Below are positions 1 to 5,807 of a DNA stretch of 7,679 nucleotides, in pieces. Each line of letters begins with the position of its first letter. Positions within the stretch are counted from its first letter, which is position 1. The notes beneath the pieces are model-generated. The model did no database searches. It was not told where the DNA came from and was given only the letters and a program-made list of their open reading frames with translations. The translations under genes were made by a program, and so were the position numbers. This DNA comes from Polyangia bacterium (lineage in GTDB: Bacteria > Myxococcota_A > Polyangia > Polyangiales > Polyangiaceae). The stretch lies in NCBI GenBank assembly GCA_030433055.1, contig JAUILJ010000366.1, positions 1-7,679 of the forward strand, in the 5' to 3' direction.

Positions 1-774
1 GTTGCGTTCGCGCTGTATCCGTTGCTCTGGGTCGTCGCGCTAGCTTTCCGCGCGGGAACTGCTCCGGTACGCCAGGTGCTGCCGCTCCCGGTGCCCTTCA
101 CGCTCGAGCACCTGATCCATGTCGTCAGCGCACCCCACTTCGGGGTGCAGGTCTACAATAGCCTGGCGGTGTCTCTGGCTACGGCGTTGGTTGGTGTGTG
201 CATCGCGCTGCCTGCTGCGTATGCGATGAGCCGCTATCAGTTCGCGGGCAAGCAGGCGGGCACCCGCCTGCTCCTGGCGACTCAGATGTTCCCCATGGTG
301 GCGAGCGCGGTGCCGCTCTACCTCCTGCTTCAACACATGGGCCTGCTGAACACCAAGACTGGCCTGGTGCTGTCGTACGCCACGACCTCCGTCCCGTTCG
401 CCATTTTTCAACTCAAGGGCGCCTTTGACGCGATCCCCAAGGACCTGGAGGAGGCGGCGATGGTCGACGGCGCCACGCGCTTTGGTGCGTTCTGGCGTGT
501 CGTGTTGCCCGCGGCGCGCCCTGCGATTGCCGTGACGGCACTGTTCGCGTTCATGAGCGCCTACAACGAGTTCGTGCTGGCGGTGACGATCCTGGACAAG
601 GAGAGCGCGTTCACCTTGCCCGTGGTGCTGAAGCGCTACGTGGGCGAGCACGACGCGGACTGGGCGTCGTTCGCCGCGGGTTCGCTGGTGGTCAGCCTGC
701 CTGTAATGGCCTTGTTCTACGTGGCCCAGCGGCATCTCGTGAGTGGTCTCACCGCTGGTGGGGTCAAGGGCTGA
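1..774 (+). CDS. malG: MalG-type sugar ABC transporter permease (5' end missing)
   Basis: This is an inner-membrane permease subunit of a carbohydrate (probably maltose/maltodextrin) ABC importer. It would pair with a MalF-type permease, a MalK-type ATPase and a periplasmic binding protein. The reading frame is open from base 1, so the start lies outside; 257 residues are visible of roughly 290-300 expected. Hydrophobic helices lie near visible residues 1-16, 52-77, 93-112, 120-138, 172-197 and 227-243. The ATPase-docking EAA loop is clear at visible residues 150-170: EEAAMVDGA, then VVLP about ten residues later. The C-terminus QRHLVSGLTAGGVKG closely resembles the end of E. coli MalG as I recall it, which supports the maltodextrin subfamily; the actual substrate cannot be read from a permease alone. 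The gene ends with TGA two bases before the convergent rhomboid stop. It is probably the last gene of its operon, since nothing follows on this strand for about 2 kb. Confidence 0.9.
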   Translation, partial: VAFALYPLLWVVALAFRAGTAPVRQVLPLPVPFTLEHLIHVVSAPHFGVQVYNSLAVSLATALVGVCIALPAAYAMSRYQFAGKQAGTRLLLATQMFPMVASAVPLYLLLQHMGLLNTKTGLVLSYATTSVPFAIFQLKGAFDAIPKDLEEAAMVDGATRFGAFWRVVLPAARPAIAVTALFAFMSAYNEFVLAVTILDKESAFTLPVVLKRYVGEHDADWASFAAGSLVVSLPVMALFYVAQRHLVSGLTAGGVKG

Positions 775-781
775 GCTCAGC
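770..781. repeat. 12-bp perfect palindrome spanning two convergent stop codons
   Basis: GCTGAGCTCAGC reads the same on both strands and contains the TGA of the permease gene (772-774) and, on the other strand, the TGA of the rhomboid gene (777-779). It could fold into a short hairpin (4-bp stem, AGCT loop), but no T-run follows on either strand, so it is not a convincing intrinsic terminator. A nearly identical 13-bp palindrome lies just upstream of the rhomboid start (2475-2487). Part of the symmetry is forced, because two opposed TGA codons 2 bp apart already give TGANNTCA. Confidence 0.6.
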
Positions 782-2453
782 GCTTGCGGCTGGGCGGTGG
801 TAAGTCGCGTAGCGAGGCGGGTACGTCGTCCAGCTCGATGGTCCCTGGGGCGGTGATGGGAGATTCGCTTCGCAGGCTCGGCGCCGCGCTCGCCGCGTGG
901 CGGTGGCCCTCGACCTCGAAGTCATCCTGGGGCGGAGCGAGGCTCACTTCCAGGGGCGCACTGAAGCCCGTGTCGTCCCGCGGGTTCATCTGCGCCAGCT
1001 TGGTCAGACCAACGTGAATCCGCGTGGTAACCCGGCTGAAGCTGTCCGGGTGGGCCGACGCTTGATGGTTCGCGGAGTCGAAGAGCTGCTGCGCAGTCTG
1101 CGGTCGCTTCGCTCGCAACATCAGCTCGGCGTGGGCGACGAGCGCTTCGGCCGCGTCCGCGCTCTCGAAGCCTGCTGCATAGACGCCCTGCAGCACGCTC
1201 TCGGCGCTCGCTTCACGGCCGTTGTTGCCCAGATGGTCCGCCAGGCGCAGGCGCGCTCGCGCGGGCACAGCGGCGGCGTGCCCTGCGCTCTGGAGCTCAT
1301 TGAACAGATCTGCCGCTGGCTCGTGCTGGCCCATGCGCTGATAGAGCTCGATCAAGCGGACCCGGGTGCGCCGCGCCAGCGCACGGTCCGGCACCAGGTC
1401 GGCGGCGTGGAGCAGAGCGAGGTGCACCTCGATGCTGAAGGGTTCTTCACGAGCCAGCGCTTGAAGCCTGGTGACCGCTCGCGGCGCCTGCCCCTCATCT
1501 GTCAAGCGCATGGCTGACGCGAGCCGCGGGTCGATGACGCTCGCTCCCTGGTTCTCGATGGCGTCGTCAATGCGTTGCTCGAAGCCGGAGAAGCGCATCC
1601 CTGCGGCAAAGATTACGCCAAAGGCGAAGCCACCCACGTGGGCCCAGTAGGCGGTGCCACCCGCGCCGGGATCGCTGATCAGCGCCCAGAACAGCTCTCC
1701 GAGCATCCATAGCGGCAGCAGCACCCAGGCGGGCGCTGTGAAGACGAACGGCTTGAGCCATATCCACGCCAAGACCTTGATGTGGGTCTTTGCGTTGCGG
1801 AACGCGAAGGCGCCCATGGCACCGGCGACCGCTCCAGATGCACCGATCAGCGGGATCGCGCTGAGCGGAGCGAGCGCCTTCATCACGAGCGCGGCGGACA
1901 CCCCCGCCGTCAGATAGAACGCCGGATACAGAAGGCGCCCCCAGGCGTCCTCGATGATGGTGCCCGATAGCCACAGGAACCACATGTTGAACACGACGTG
2001 GAGCACGCCGCCGTGGAGGAACTGATACGTGATCAGGCCGCTCCAGTTGTTCTCGGCGGGTACGTAGCCAAAGCGATAGATGATGCTCTCGGAGCGGGCG
2101 TCCTTGAGGCGGGCGCACAGTGCATCCATCGCCTCCTGCTCGGTCCGCGCCAGATCTTCGCGCAGCGCCGAGGTGCTGTGCGTTACCCCGGGGATATTGA
2201 CGTCGAGGCTGTCCAGCGGGTCCTTCTCAGGGGGTGTGCCTTCCAGATCCCTCAGCTCTTGGCAGCGCTGCGCTCTGGGGTGGCGCTGAGCGAAGGTCGC
2301 AGCGTCCTCATAGGCGCTCCTGAGGCGTTCCTCGTCTGCGCTGTTCGTTGACCACAACAGCGCGTGGAGACCCAGGTTGAGCACGATGATGATCGTGGTC
2401 ACCCAGGGCCACCTCCGGGCCACCTGCTCTTGGTGGGAGAGCGGGAAGAACAC
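777..2453 (-). CDS. Rhomboid family intramembrane serine protease with long L1 loop and TPR-like C-terminal extension
   Basis: A 558-residue membrane protease expected to cleave transmembrane substrates within the cytoplasmic membrane. The first helix is at about 17-35, followed by an unusually long hydrophilic loop (about 36-135). The rhomboid core then shows FGYVPAE (128-134), the H-x4-H-x3-N motif (H147, H152, N156), the nucleophile motif GASG (Ser206) and AHVGG with the catalytic-partner His272, so a Ser206/His272 dyad is intact. The last core helix ends near 286. Residues 310-490 are soluble, helical and Ala/Leu/Arg-rich in a TPR-like pattern, and the tail (about 495-558) is Pro/Ser-rich and probably disordered. 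The start is GTG at 2453: an in-frame TAA lies four codons upstream and the next Met is residue 110, after the first helix. The family call is firm; the substrate is unknown. The gene stands alone, convergent with malG and divergent from the lipoprotein gene. Confidence 0.93.
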   Translation of the reverse strand: MFFPLSHQEQVARRWPWVTTIIIVLNLGLHALLWSTNSADEERLRSAYEDAATFAQRHPRAQRCQELRDLEGTPPEKDPLDSLDVNIPGVTHSTSALREDLARTEQEAMDALCARLKDARSESIIYRFGYVPAENNWSGLITYQFLHGGVLHVVFNMWFLWLSGTIIEDAWGRLLYPAFYLTAGVSAALVMKALAPLSAIPLIGASGAVAGAMGAFAFRNAKTHIKVLAWIWLKPFVFTAPAWVLLPLWMLGELFWALISDPGAGGTAYWAHVGGFAFGVIFAAGMRFSGFEQRIDDAIENQGASVIDPRLASAMRLTDEGQAPRAVTRLQALAREEPFSIEVHLALLHAADLVPDRALARRTRVRLIELYQRMGQHEPAADLFNELQSAGHAAAVPARARLRLADHLGNNGREASAESVLQGVYAAGFESADAAEALVAHAELMLRAKRPQTAQQLFDSANHQASAHPDSFSRVTTRIHVGLTKLAQMNPRDDTGFSAPLEVSLAPPQDDFEVEGHRHAASAAPSLRSESPITAPGTIELDDVPASLRDLPPPSRKR

Positions 2454-2465
2454 GGACCAACATTA

Positions 2466-2471
2466 CACCTC
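2466..2471 (-). promoter_or_regulatory. Ribosome binding site of the rhomboid gene
   Basis: On the minus strand GAGGTG precedes the GTG start at 2453 by 12 bases, somewhat longer than ideal. It is the only purine-rich match in range and supports the GTG start, which is otherwise fixed by an in-frame stop at 2463-2465. Confidence 0.5.
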
Positions 2472-2474
2472 ATC

Positions 2475-2487
2475 GCTGAGGCTCAGC
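2475..2487. repeat. 13-bp palindrome just upstream of the rhomboid ribosome binding site
   Basis: GCTGAG-G-CTCAGC has two perfect 6-bp arms around one central base. It ends 3 bases short of the rhomboid Shine-Dalgarno sequence, so a bound protein or an RNA hairpin here could affect rhomboid expression (inference). The arms are identical to those of the palindrome at 770-781 at the other end of the same gene. Confidence 0.5.
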
Positions 2488-2504
2488 CTGCAACTCTTGG
2501 GTAG

Positions 2505-2536
2505 GCGCATGTGCGCGACGGGTCCTCGCGTACGCG
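2505..2536. repeat. Two short palindromes with centres 21 bp apart
   Basis: GCGCA-TG-TGCGC (2505-2516) and CGCGTACGCG (2527-2536, perfect) lie in the divergent intergenic region, with centres at about 2510.5 and 2531.5. Their spacing equals about two helical turns, as expected for tandem operator sites on one DNA face. In GC-rich DNA such short palindromes also arise by chance, and no regulator gene is nearby. Confidence 0.3.
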
Positions 2537-2724
2537 CAGACGTTCCGGGTGTCTCAACACAGCTTCCGGTGAGCGCCCTGGTTCGCCTCGGGTGTTGGGG
2601 GTGAGGGGCGGAGTCGCTCCAAGCTCACAGCCCGTGTTGCAGCCTTTCAGCGCGGATGGATCCGATGGGCGACGAAGCTGTCGTTCGCTTGTCATCCAGC
2701 AGGCGATCCCGCACCTTTCGGTCA

Positions 2725-2730
2725 AGAGGT
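2725..2730 (+). promoter_or_regulatory. Ribosome binding site of the lipoprotein gene
   Basis: AGAGGT lies 7 bases before the ATG at 2738, which is optimal spacing. It favours this ATG over the second in-frame ATG at 2744, which would leave 13 bases. Confidence 0.7.
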
Positions 2731-2737
2731 CGATTCA

Positions 2738-3505
2738 ATGCTCATGCGTGCTTATTCCGTTGGTTTGGCTGTCCGAGCGATGGTGCTCGCTTTGGGCGTT
2801 GGCGCGGGGGCCCTCGGCCTCGGGGCGTGTGGTTCGGGCGATTCCAGCGGCCTCACGGGTAACGGCGGCTCGGGGAATGGCGGATCGGGGAGCGGCAGCG
2901 GCGCCAGCGGCGGCGCTGGCGACGGGGGCTCCGGGGGCACGGCCGAGGGTGGGAGCGCGGGGCTGGGCGCTTCAGGTGGGACCAGCGGCGGCCTCGGTGG
3001 CAGCGATGATGGGGGCGCGAGCTTCGGGGGAGACGGTGGATCTGGCGGTGACGCTGGGAGCTCCGGGCAAGGCGGGAGTGCCGGCGGTGGCGGGGAGGCT
3101 GGCAGCGCTGGCGACGGCGGACAGGGCGGTTCCGCGGGGAATGGGGCCGGCAACATCGGTTGTGGCCCCGAAGTGTGCGGCCTCAACCAGGGGCAGTTCT
3201 GCTGTCAGCCCCAGATGGCAGCGCCGCATTGTGTGACCGCGAGCAACCAGTGCGTGTGCACAGGGATCCTGTGTTCCAAGGTCGAGGTGCGCTGCGATGG
3301 CACCGAGGACTGCCCTGGCAAGATTTGCTGCTACGAAAAAGGCGTCGCCTCGGAGGCGAACGTCTCCTGCGCCGAGGGCTGCCAGAAGGGCATCACTACC
3401 GATCGCGCCGAGGTCTGCAAGTTGGGCGTCGACGGGAGCTGCACTCAGGGAGGCAGCTGCAAGCAACAACCCGGCTTGCCCCAGGGATACGGCACCTGCC
3501 GCTAG
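2738..3505 (+). CDS. Secreted Gly-rich, Cys-rich lipoprotein of unknown function
   Basis: A 255-residue predicted lipoprotein. Residues 1-30 form a signal peptide (Arg4 and Arg13, then a hydrophobic stretch) ending in the lipobox LGAC, with Cys31 as the lipidated residue. Residue +2 is Gly, so by the E. coli rule it would go to the outer membrane. Residues 32-141 are a low-complexity linker in which 55 of 110 residues are Gly, the rest mainly Ser, Ala, Asp and Asn. Residues 142-255 form a compact module with 18 cysteines, an even number that suggests disulfide bonding in the periplasm or at the surface. Two parts resemble each other: C-x4-C-x7-CC (142-156) and C-x5-C-x4-CC (186-198). I recognise the overall style from myxobacterial genomes but no named family, and no catalytic motif is visible. 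It could be a surface-exposed adhesion or binding domain on a flexible stalk (inference). It converges on the sulfatase-fold gene with 7 bp between the stops. Confidence 0.85.
   Translation: MLMRAYSVGLAVRAMVLALGVGAGALGLGACGSGDSSGLTGNGGSGNGGSGSGSGASGGAGDGGSGGTAEGGSAGLGASGGTSGGLGGSDDGGASFGGDGGSGGDAGSSGQGGSAGGGGEAGSAGDGGQGGSAGNGAGNIGCGPEVCGLNQGQFCCQPQMAAPHCVTASNQCVCTGILCSKVEVRCDGTEDCPGKICCYEKGVASEANVSCAEGCQKGITTDRAEVCKLGVDGSCTQGGSCKQQPGLPQGYGTCR
2831..3160 (+). repeat. Low-complexity glycine-codon tract inside the lipoprotein gene
   Basis: About 330 bp made largely of GGN codons interspersed with AGC, GCG/GCC and GAC, encoding irregular GGSGG/GGSAG-like units (residues 32-141). The coding strand is strongly G-rich, and the opposite strand therefore shows a spurious proline-rich ORF. 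The units are not exact tandem copies, but such tracts change length easily by slippage or recombination. Confidence 0.85.
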
Positions 3506-3512
3506 TTCGGAG

Positions 3513-5753
3513 TCAGCGTCTGGCACCATCCACGTGCTGGGCCAGCAGCGCCTCCAGAGTCTGGTACGCGGGGCCTTCGCGAGGTGCGGCCTGGCGCTCG
3601 CCAGGGTCCGCCTCGAGATCGTACAGCTCGAAGCGCTTGCCCTCCTCGGTGTAGATGAGCTTGAAGGGATAGTGAACGATCGCCGCCATGTAGCCGCGGC
3701 CGTTGTTCACTTCGTAGCGTTCGAGGAAGAAGTAGTCTCGGGCCAGCCGCCCCCCGCCGAGCAGCGGTAGCAGATTGCGCCCGCGCAGGTCGCTGAATCC
3801 GCGGCGCTGACCCGTCAGGTTCAGCCAGGTGGGCCCAAGGTCCTCGTGGCTGACTGCCGTGTGGATACGGGCTGGGGGTATCCCCGGCACGTGCATCAGC
3901 GCCGCGGTGTGGACCTGGGTCTGCATCAGGTTGCTGCCGTGCCAGCTCTCCCCGTGTTCCTTGAATTCCTCGCCGTGGTCGCCGACGACGGTGACCAGCG
4001 TGCTGTCCGCGAGGCCCAGCGCGCCCAGCTTGTCCAGCACCTCGCCGACCACGGCGTCAGCCTCCCAGACCTCACTGGCGTACAGGTCGCGTTCCGAGTC
4101 GCCGAAGTTCGGAGCGCGCGGCGAGCGCTGGTAGAGGTAGTGGGGCTCCATCAGGTGCAACCAGAGGAAGAAGGGTCGATCCTTCAAGCGCTCCAGCTGC
4201 GCCATCGCGAGCTTGCCTTCGGCCCGGCCGATGTGCCCGCGCATGGTGCCGCCGCTGTAGGAAAGGTGCGTGGAGGTGTCATACACGTCGAAGCCTCGGT
4301 CGAAGCCTGCTGACTCCACCTTCGTGAACGCCCGGAACGAGTTCAGGATGGCCACGGTGCTGTAGCCTGCCCGCTGGAGCATCTGCGGGATCCACGGCGT
4401 GTCCGGCTCCAGTGCACGCATGTGTTGAGCCCGGCCCTGGGCGCGCCAGTGCATACGGGTTGGTGGGCGCGAAGAGAGGATGCTCGGCAGCGAGAGGCGA
4501 GTCCAGGGCGTCGTGGCGTAGAAGTTGTCGAAGACGATGCTCCGTTCGGCGAGCGCATCGAGCCGGGGCGTCGTTTTGTGCCGTGCGGCAATGCCTTCGA
4601 TCTGTGTGAAGCCGACGGCGTCCGCGCGCAGCGTCTCGATGCTGATCAGCAGCACGTTGAGCTTCTTCGGGACGGTCTTCGGCGCCTCGACCCACTGTGG
4701 TGCGCCGATCTCCTGGGTGTCACTCGCGTCCCCGCCGAAGCAGTTGTTGTCGATACCGTCCCCGGGAACCTCCACCGCGCCAGGGTGTACTGCCGAGTCG
4801 AAGCCCCTGCAGTCCCCGCCGCCCCAGAGCGAGGAGTATCCGTCGCGATCGAAGTCGCTCAGGTTGCGCAGCGCCTTGAGCAGCAGCTGCGAGCCGGCGC
4901 CGCGTTGCGCGACGCCAGAGCTAACTTTCCAGGGTACCAGCGCGCCAGCGACGAACAGCGCTGCCGCGCTGAGCCAGGCGGCGAGCCCCAGCCAGCGGGG
5001 ACCGAGGACGTGACGGCGCCGCAACAGCAACAGCGCCAGGCCCAGCCCCAGTGCGCCTCCAAGCAGCGAGAGCCCAAGCCAGGCGTTGAGCTGAGCGAAG
5101 CCGCTGCGATTGTCCACGATGAGCCAGGTGACGATCCCCACGGAGCTAGACACACCCGCTCCGAACGCGCTCCAGCCCAAGCGGGTGTTGCGCTCCCGCA
5201 GGCGAGCAACGCCTCCCGCCAGGCGGTTGCCGAGGAGCCCCATGCACACCACGTAGCCCAGCGTCGCGCACACCAAGAGCAGCGCTGCGAGCTCTCGATT
5301 GTGGAAGCTCGCCCAGAACAGCAACGTCAGGCGGTAGAGGCCCAGAGCGCCAACGGCGAGCAGCGGGAGCGCGACACTGGAGAGGTCGAAGCGATTCACC
5401 CCAGGCGAGAGCTGAAGGGCGCTGATGGGGTTCGCGCTGGCACCTGGGGCGCGCTCCGTTTCGGCCATTGCGGAGGCGGGCACCGATTCCGGGGTAGCTC
5501 GGTCGGGTGAGGTGGATGTACGTTTCCTTGGGGAATTTCTCACCCCCAACCAGGCGAAGGCGGCGCCAAGCAACAACGCGAAGAGCGCGCTCAGGCACAG
5601 CTCGTACGCTGCCGCTGTGAAGAACACGGCGAGCCTCCCTGCACCTCGGTTCTCGCTCTTCAGCGCGACCCCCAAGGCATCCACCAAGAGGGCGCTGCTG
5701 ACTGCTGCGATGGCCGCCCAGGTGCTGCGCTTCACCGCCGGAAGATGGCACAA
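3513..5753 (-). CDS. Membrane-anchored sulfatase/alkaline-phosphatase-fold protein with MopE-type metal-binding linker
   Basis: A 746-residue protein in three parts. Residues 1-275 hold about seven hydrophobic segments (about 13-31, 42-70, 124-148, 154-178, 194-213, 222-244, 254-273), with a Ser/Pro/Thr-rich loop at about 72-122. Residues 299-345 form a MopE-like putative metal-binding motif: DFDRDGY, GGDC, HPGA, then DGIDNNC. Residues 364-735 are the sulfatase-superfamily domain: NVLLISIETLRAD (366-378), the active-site strand TPWTRLSLPS (415-424), EPHYLY (536-541), the metal-ligand motif GDHGEE (591-596) and the typical ending ELYDLEADPGER (709-720). Where true sulfatases have the formylglycine Cys (C-x-P-x-R), this protein has Thr418. 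A phosphodiesterase or phosphotransferase acting on an envelope glycan or lipid is therefore as plausible as a sulfatase (inference). The catalytic domain presumably faces the periplasm. The TTG start is supported by AAAGG 8 bases upstream; GTG at 5735 is an alternative and removes six residues. It lies 54 bp downstream of mfd on the same strand and may be co-transcribed. Confidence 0.88.
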   Translation of the reverse strand: MCHLPAVKRSTWAAIAAVSSALLVDALGVALKSENRGAGRLAVFFTAAAYELCLSALFALLLGAAFAWLGVRNSPRKRTSTSPDRATPESVPASAMAETERAPGASANPISALQLSPGVNRFDLSSVALPLLAVGALGLYRLTLLFWASFHNRELAALLLVCATLGYVVCMGLLGNRLAGGVARLRERNTRLGWSAFGAGVSSSVGIVTWLIVDNRSGFAQLNAWLGLSLLGGALGLGLALLLLRRRHVLGPRWLGLAAWLSAAALFVAGALVPWKVSSGVAQRGAGSQLLLKALRNLSDFDRDGYSSLWGGGDCRGFDSAVHPGAVEVPGDGIDNNCFGGDASDTQEIGAPQWVEAPKTVPKKLNVLLISIETLRADAVGFTQIEGIAARHKTTPRLDALAERSIVFDNFYATTPWTRLSLPSILSSRPPTRMHWRAQGRAQHMRALEPDTPWIPQMLQRAGYSTVAILNSFRAFTKVESAGFDRGFDVYDTSTHLSYSGGTMRGHIGRAEGKLAMAQLERLKDRPFFLWLHLMEPHYLYQRSPRAPNFGDSERDLYASEVWEADAVVGEVLDKLGALGLADSTLVTVVGDHGEEFKEHGESWHGSNLMQTQVHTAALMHVPGIPPARIHTAVSHEDLGPTWLNLTGQRRGFSDLRGRNLLPLLGGGRLARDYFFLERYEVNNGRGYMAAIVHYPFKLIYTEEGKRFELYDLEADPGERQAAPREGPAYQTLEALLAQHVDGARR

Positions 5754-5761
5754 GGCAAGCG

Positions 5762-5766
5762 CCTTT
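5762..5766 (-). promoter_or_regulatory. Ribosome binding site supporting a TTG start
   Basis: On the minus strand AAAGG lies 8 bases before TTG at 5753. No comparable purine run precedes the alternative GTG at 5735, and no ATG or GTG is available in frame between the mfd stop and the TTG. The TTG is therefore preferred. Confidence 0.5.
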
Positions 5767-5807
5767 GAAACGCTGTCAGAGGCTGTGTGGCGCCCCGCGC
5801 GGCGCTT

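Larger units (their letters stand above)
2454..2737. other. Divergent intergenic region between rhomboid and lipoprotein genes
   Basis: This 284-bp stretch must carry the start signals of both flanking genes, which point away from each other. It contains a ribosome binding site at each end and three short palindromes (2475-2487, 2505-2516, 2527-2536). Weak sigma70-like hexamers exist. TTGTCA at 2689-2694 lies upstream of the lipoprotein but has no acceptable -10 partner at 17 bp. TTGCAG at 2637-2642 has only a poor partner, TCCGAT. On the minus strand a TTGAGA-like element is followed by no good -10. No promoter is therefore called. Open frames crossing the region in several frames look like GC-rich chance ORFs. 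Confidence 0.6.

Noticed and set aside
897..1517. 206-residue plus-strand ORF opposite the rhomboid gene
   Set aside because: Arg/Val/Gln-rich translation without motifs, antisense to the helical C-terminal region of a gene supported by intact rhomboid motifs.
2689..2717. Possible sigma70 promoter for the lipoprotein gene with -35 TTGTCA
   Set aside because: The sequence 17 bp downstream (CACCTT) is a poor -10 element; one good hexamer is expected by chance.
2483..2725. 80-residue minus-strand ORF in the intergenic region
   Set aside because: No recognisable domain and a composition like random GC-rich translation; it would sit directly upstream of the rhomboid gene without further support.
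2752..3186. Long minus-strand ORF encoding a proline-rich protein
   Set aside because: It is the complement of the GGN-rich tract of the lipoprotein gene (GGN reads as NCC on the other strand). The plus-strand gene has a signal peptide, lipobox, good ribosome binding site and ordered Cys module.
2511..3236. Plus-strand ORF crossing the intergenic region into the lipoprotein gene in another frame
   Set aside because: It has no ribosome binding site, has low-complexity Arg/Ala-rich sequence, and overlaps most of the lipoprotein gene out of frame.
4422..5510. 362-residue plus-strand ORF opposite the sulfatase-fold gene
   Set aside because: Its translation is rich in Ala, Arg, Glu and Gln with no recognisable domain, and it lies wholly antisense to a gene with clear family motifs; typical of high-GC DNA.
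777..5753. Idea that the rhomboid, lipoprotein and sulfatase-fold genes form one envelope system
   Set aside because: The three genes are convergent or divergent rather than in an operon, and the lipoprotein has no visible transmembrane anchor that a rhomboid would cut. Only their shared envelope location supports a link.
5790..5805. Hairpin between mfd and the sulfatase-fold gene (GCGCC, 6-base loop, GGCGC)
   Set aside because: The stem is only 5 bp and no T-run follows it on the transcribed strand, so it is not an intrinsic terminator.
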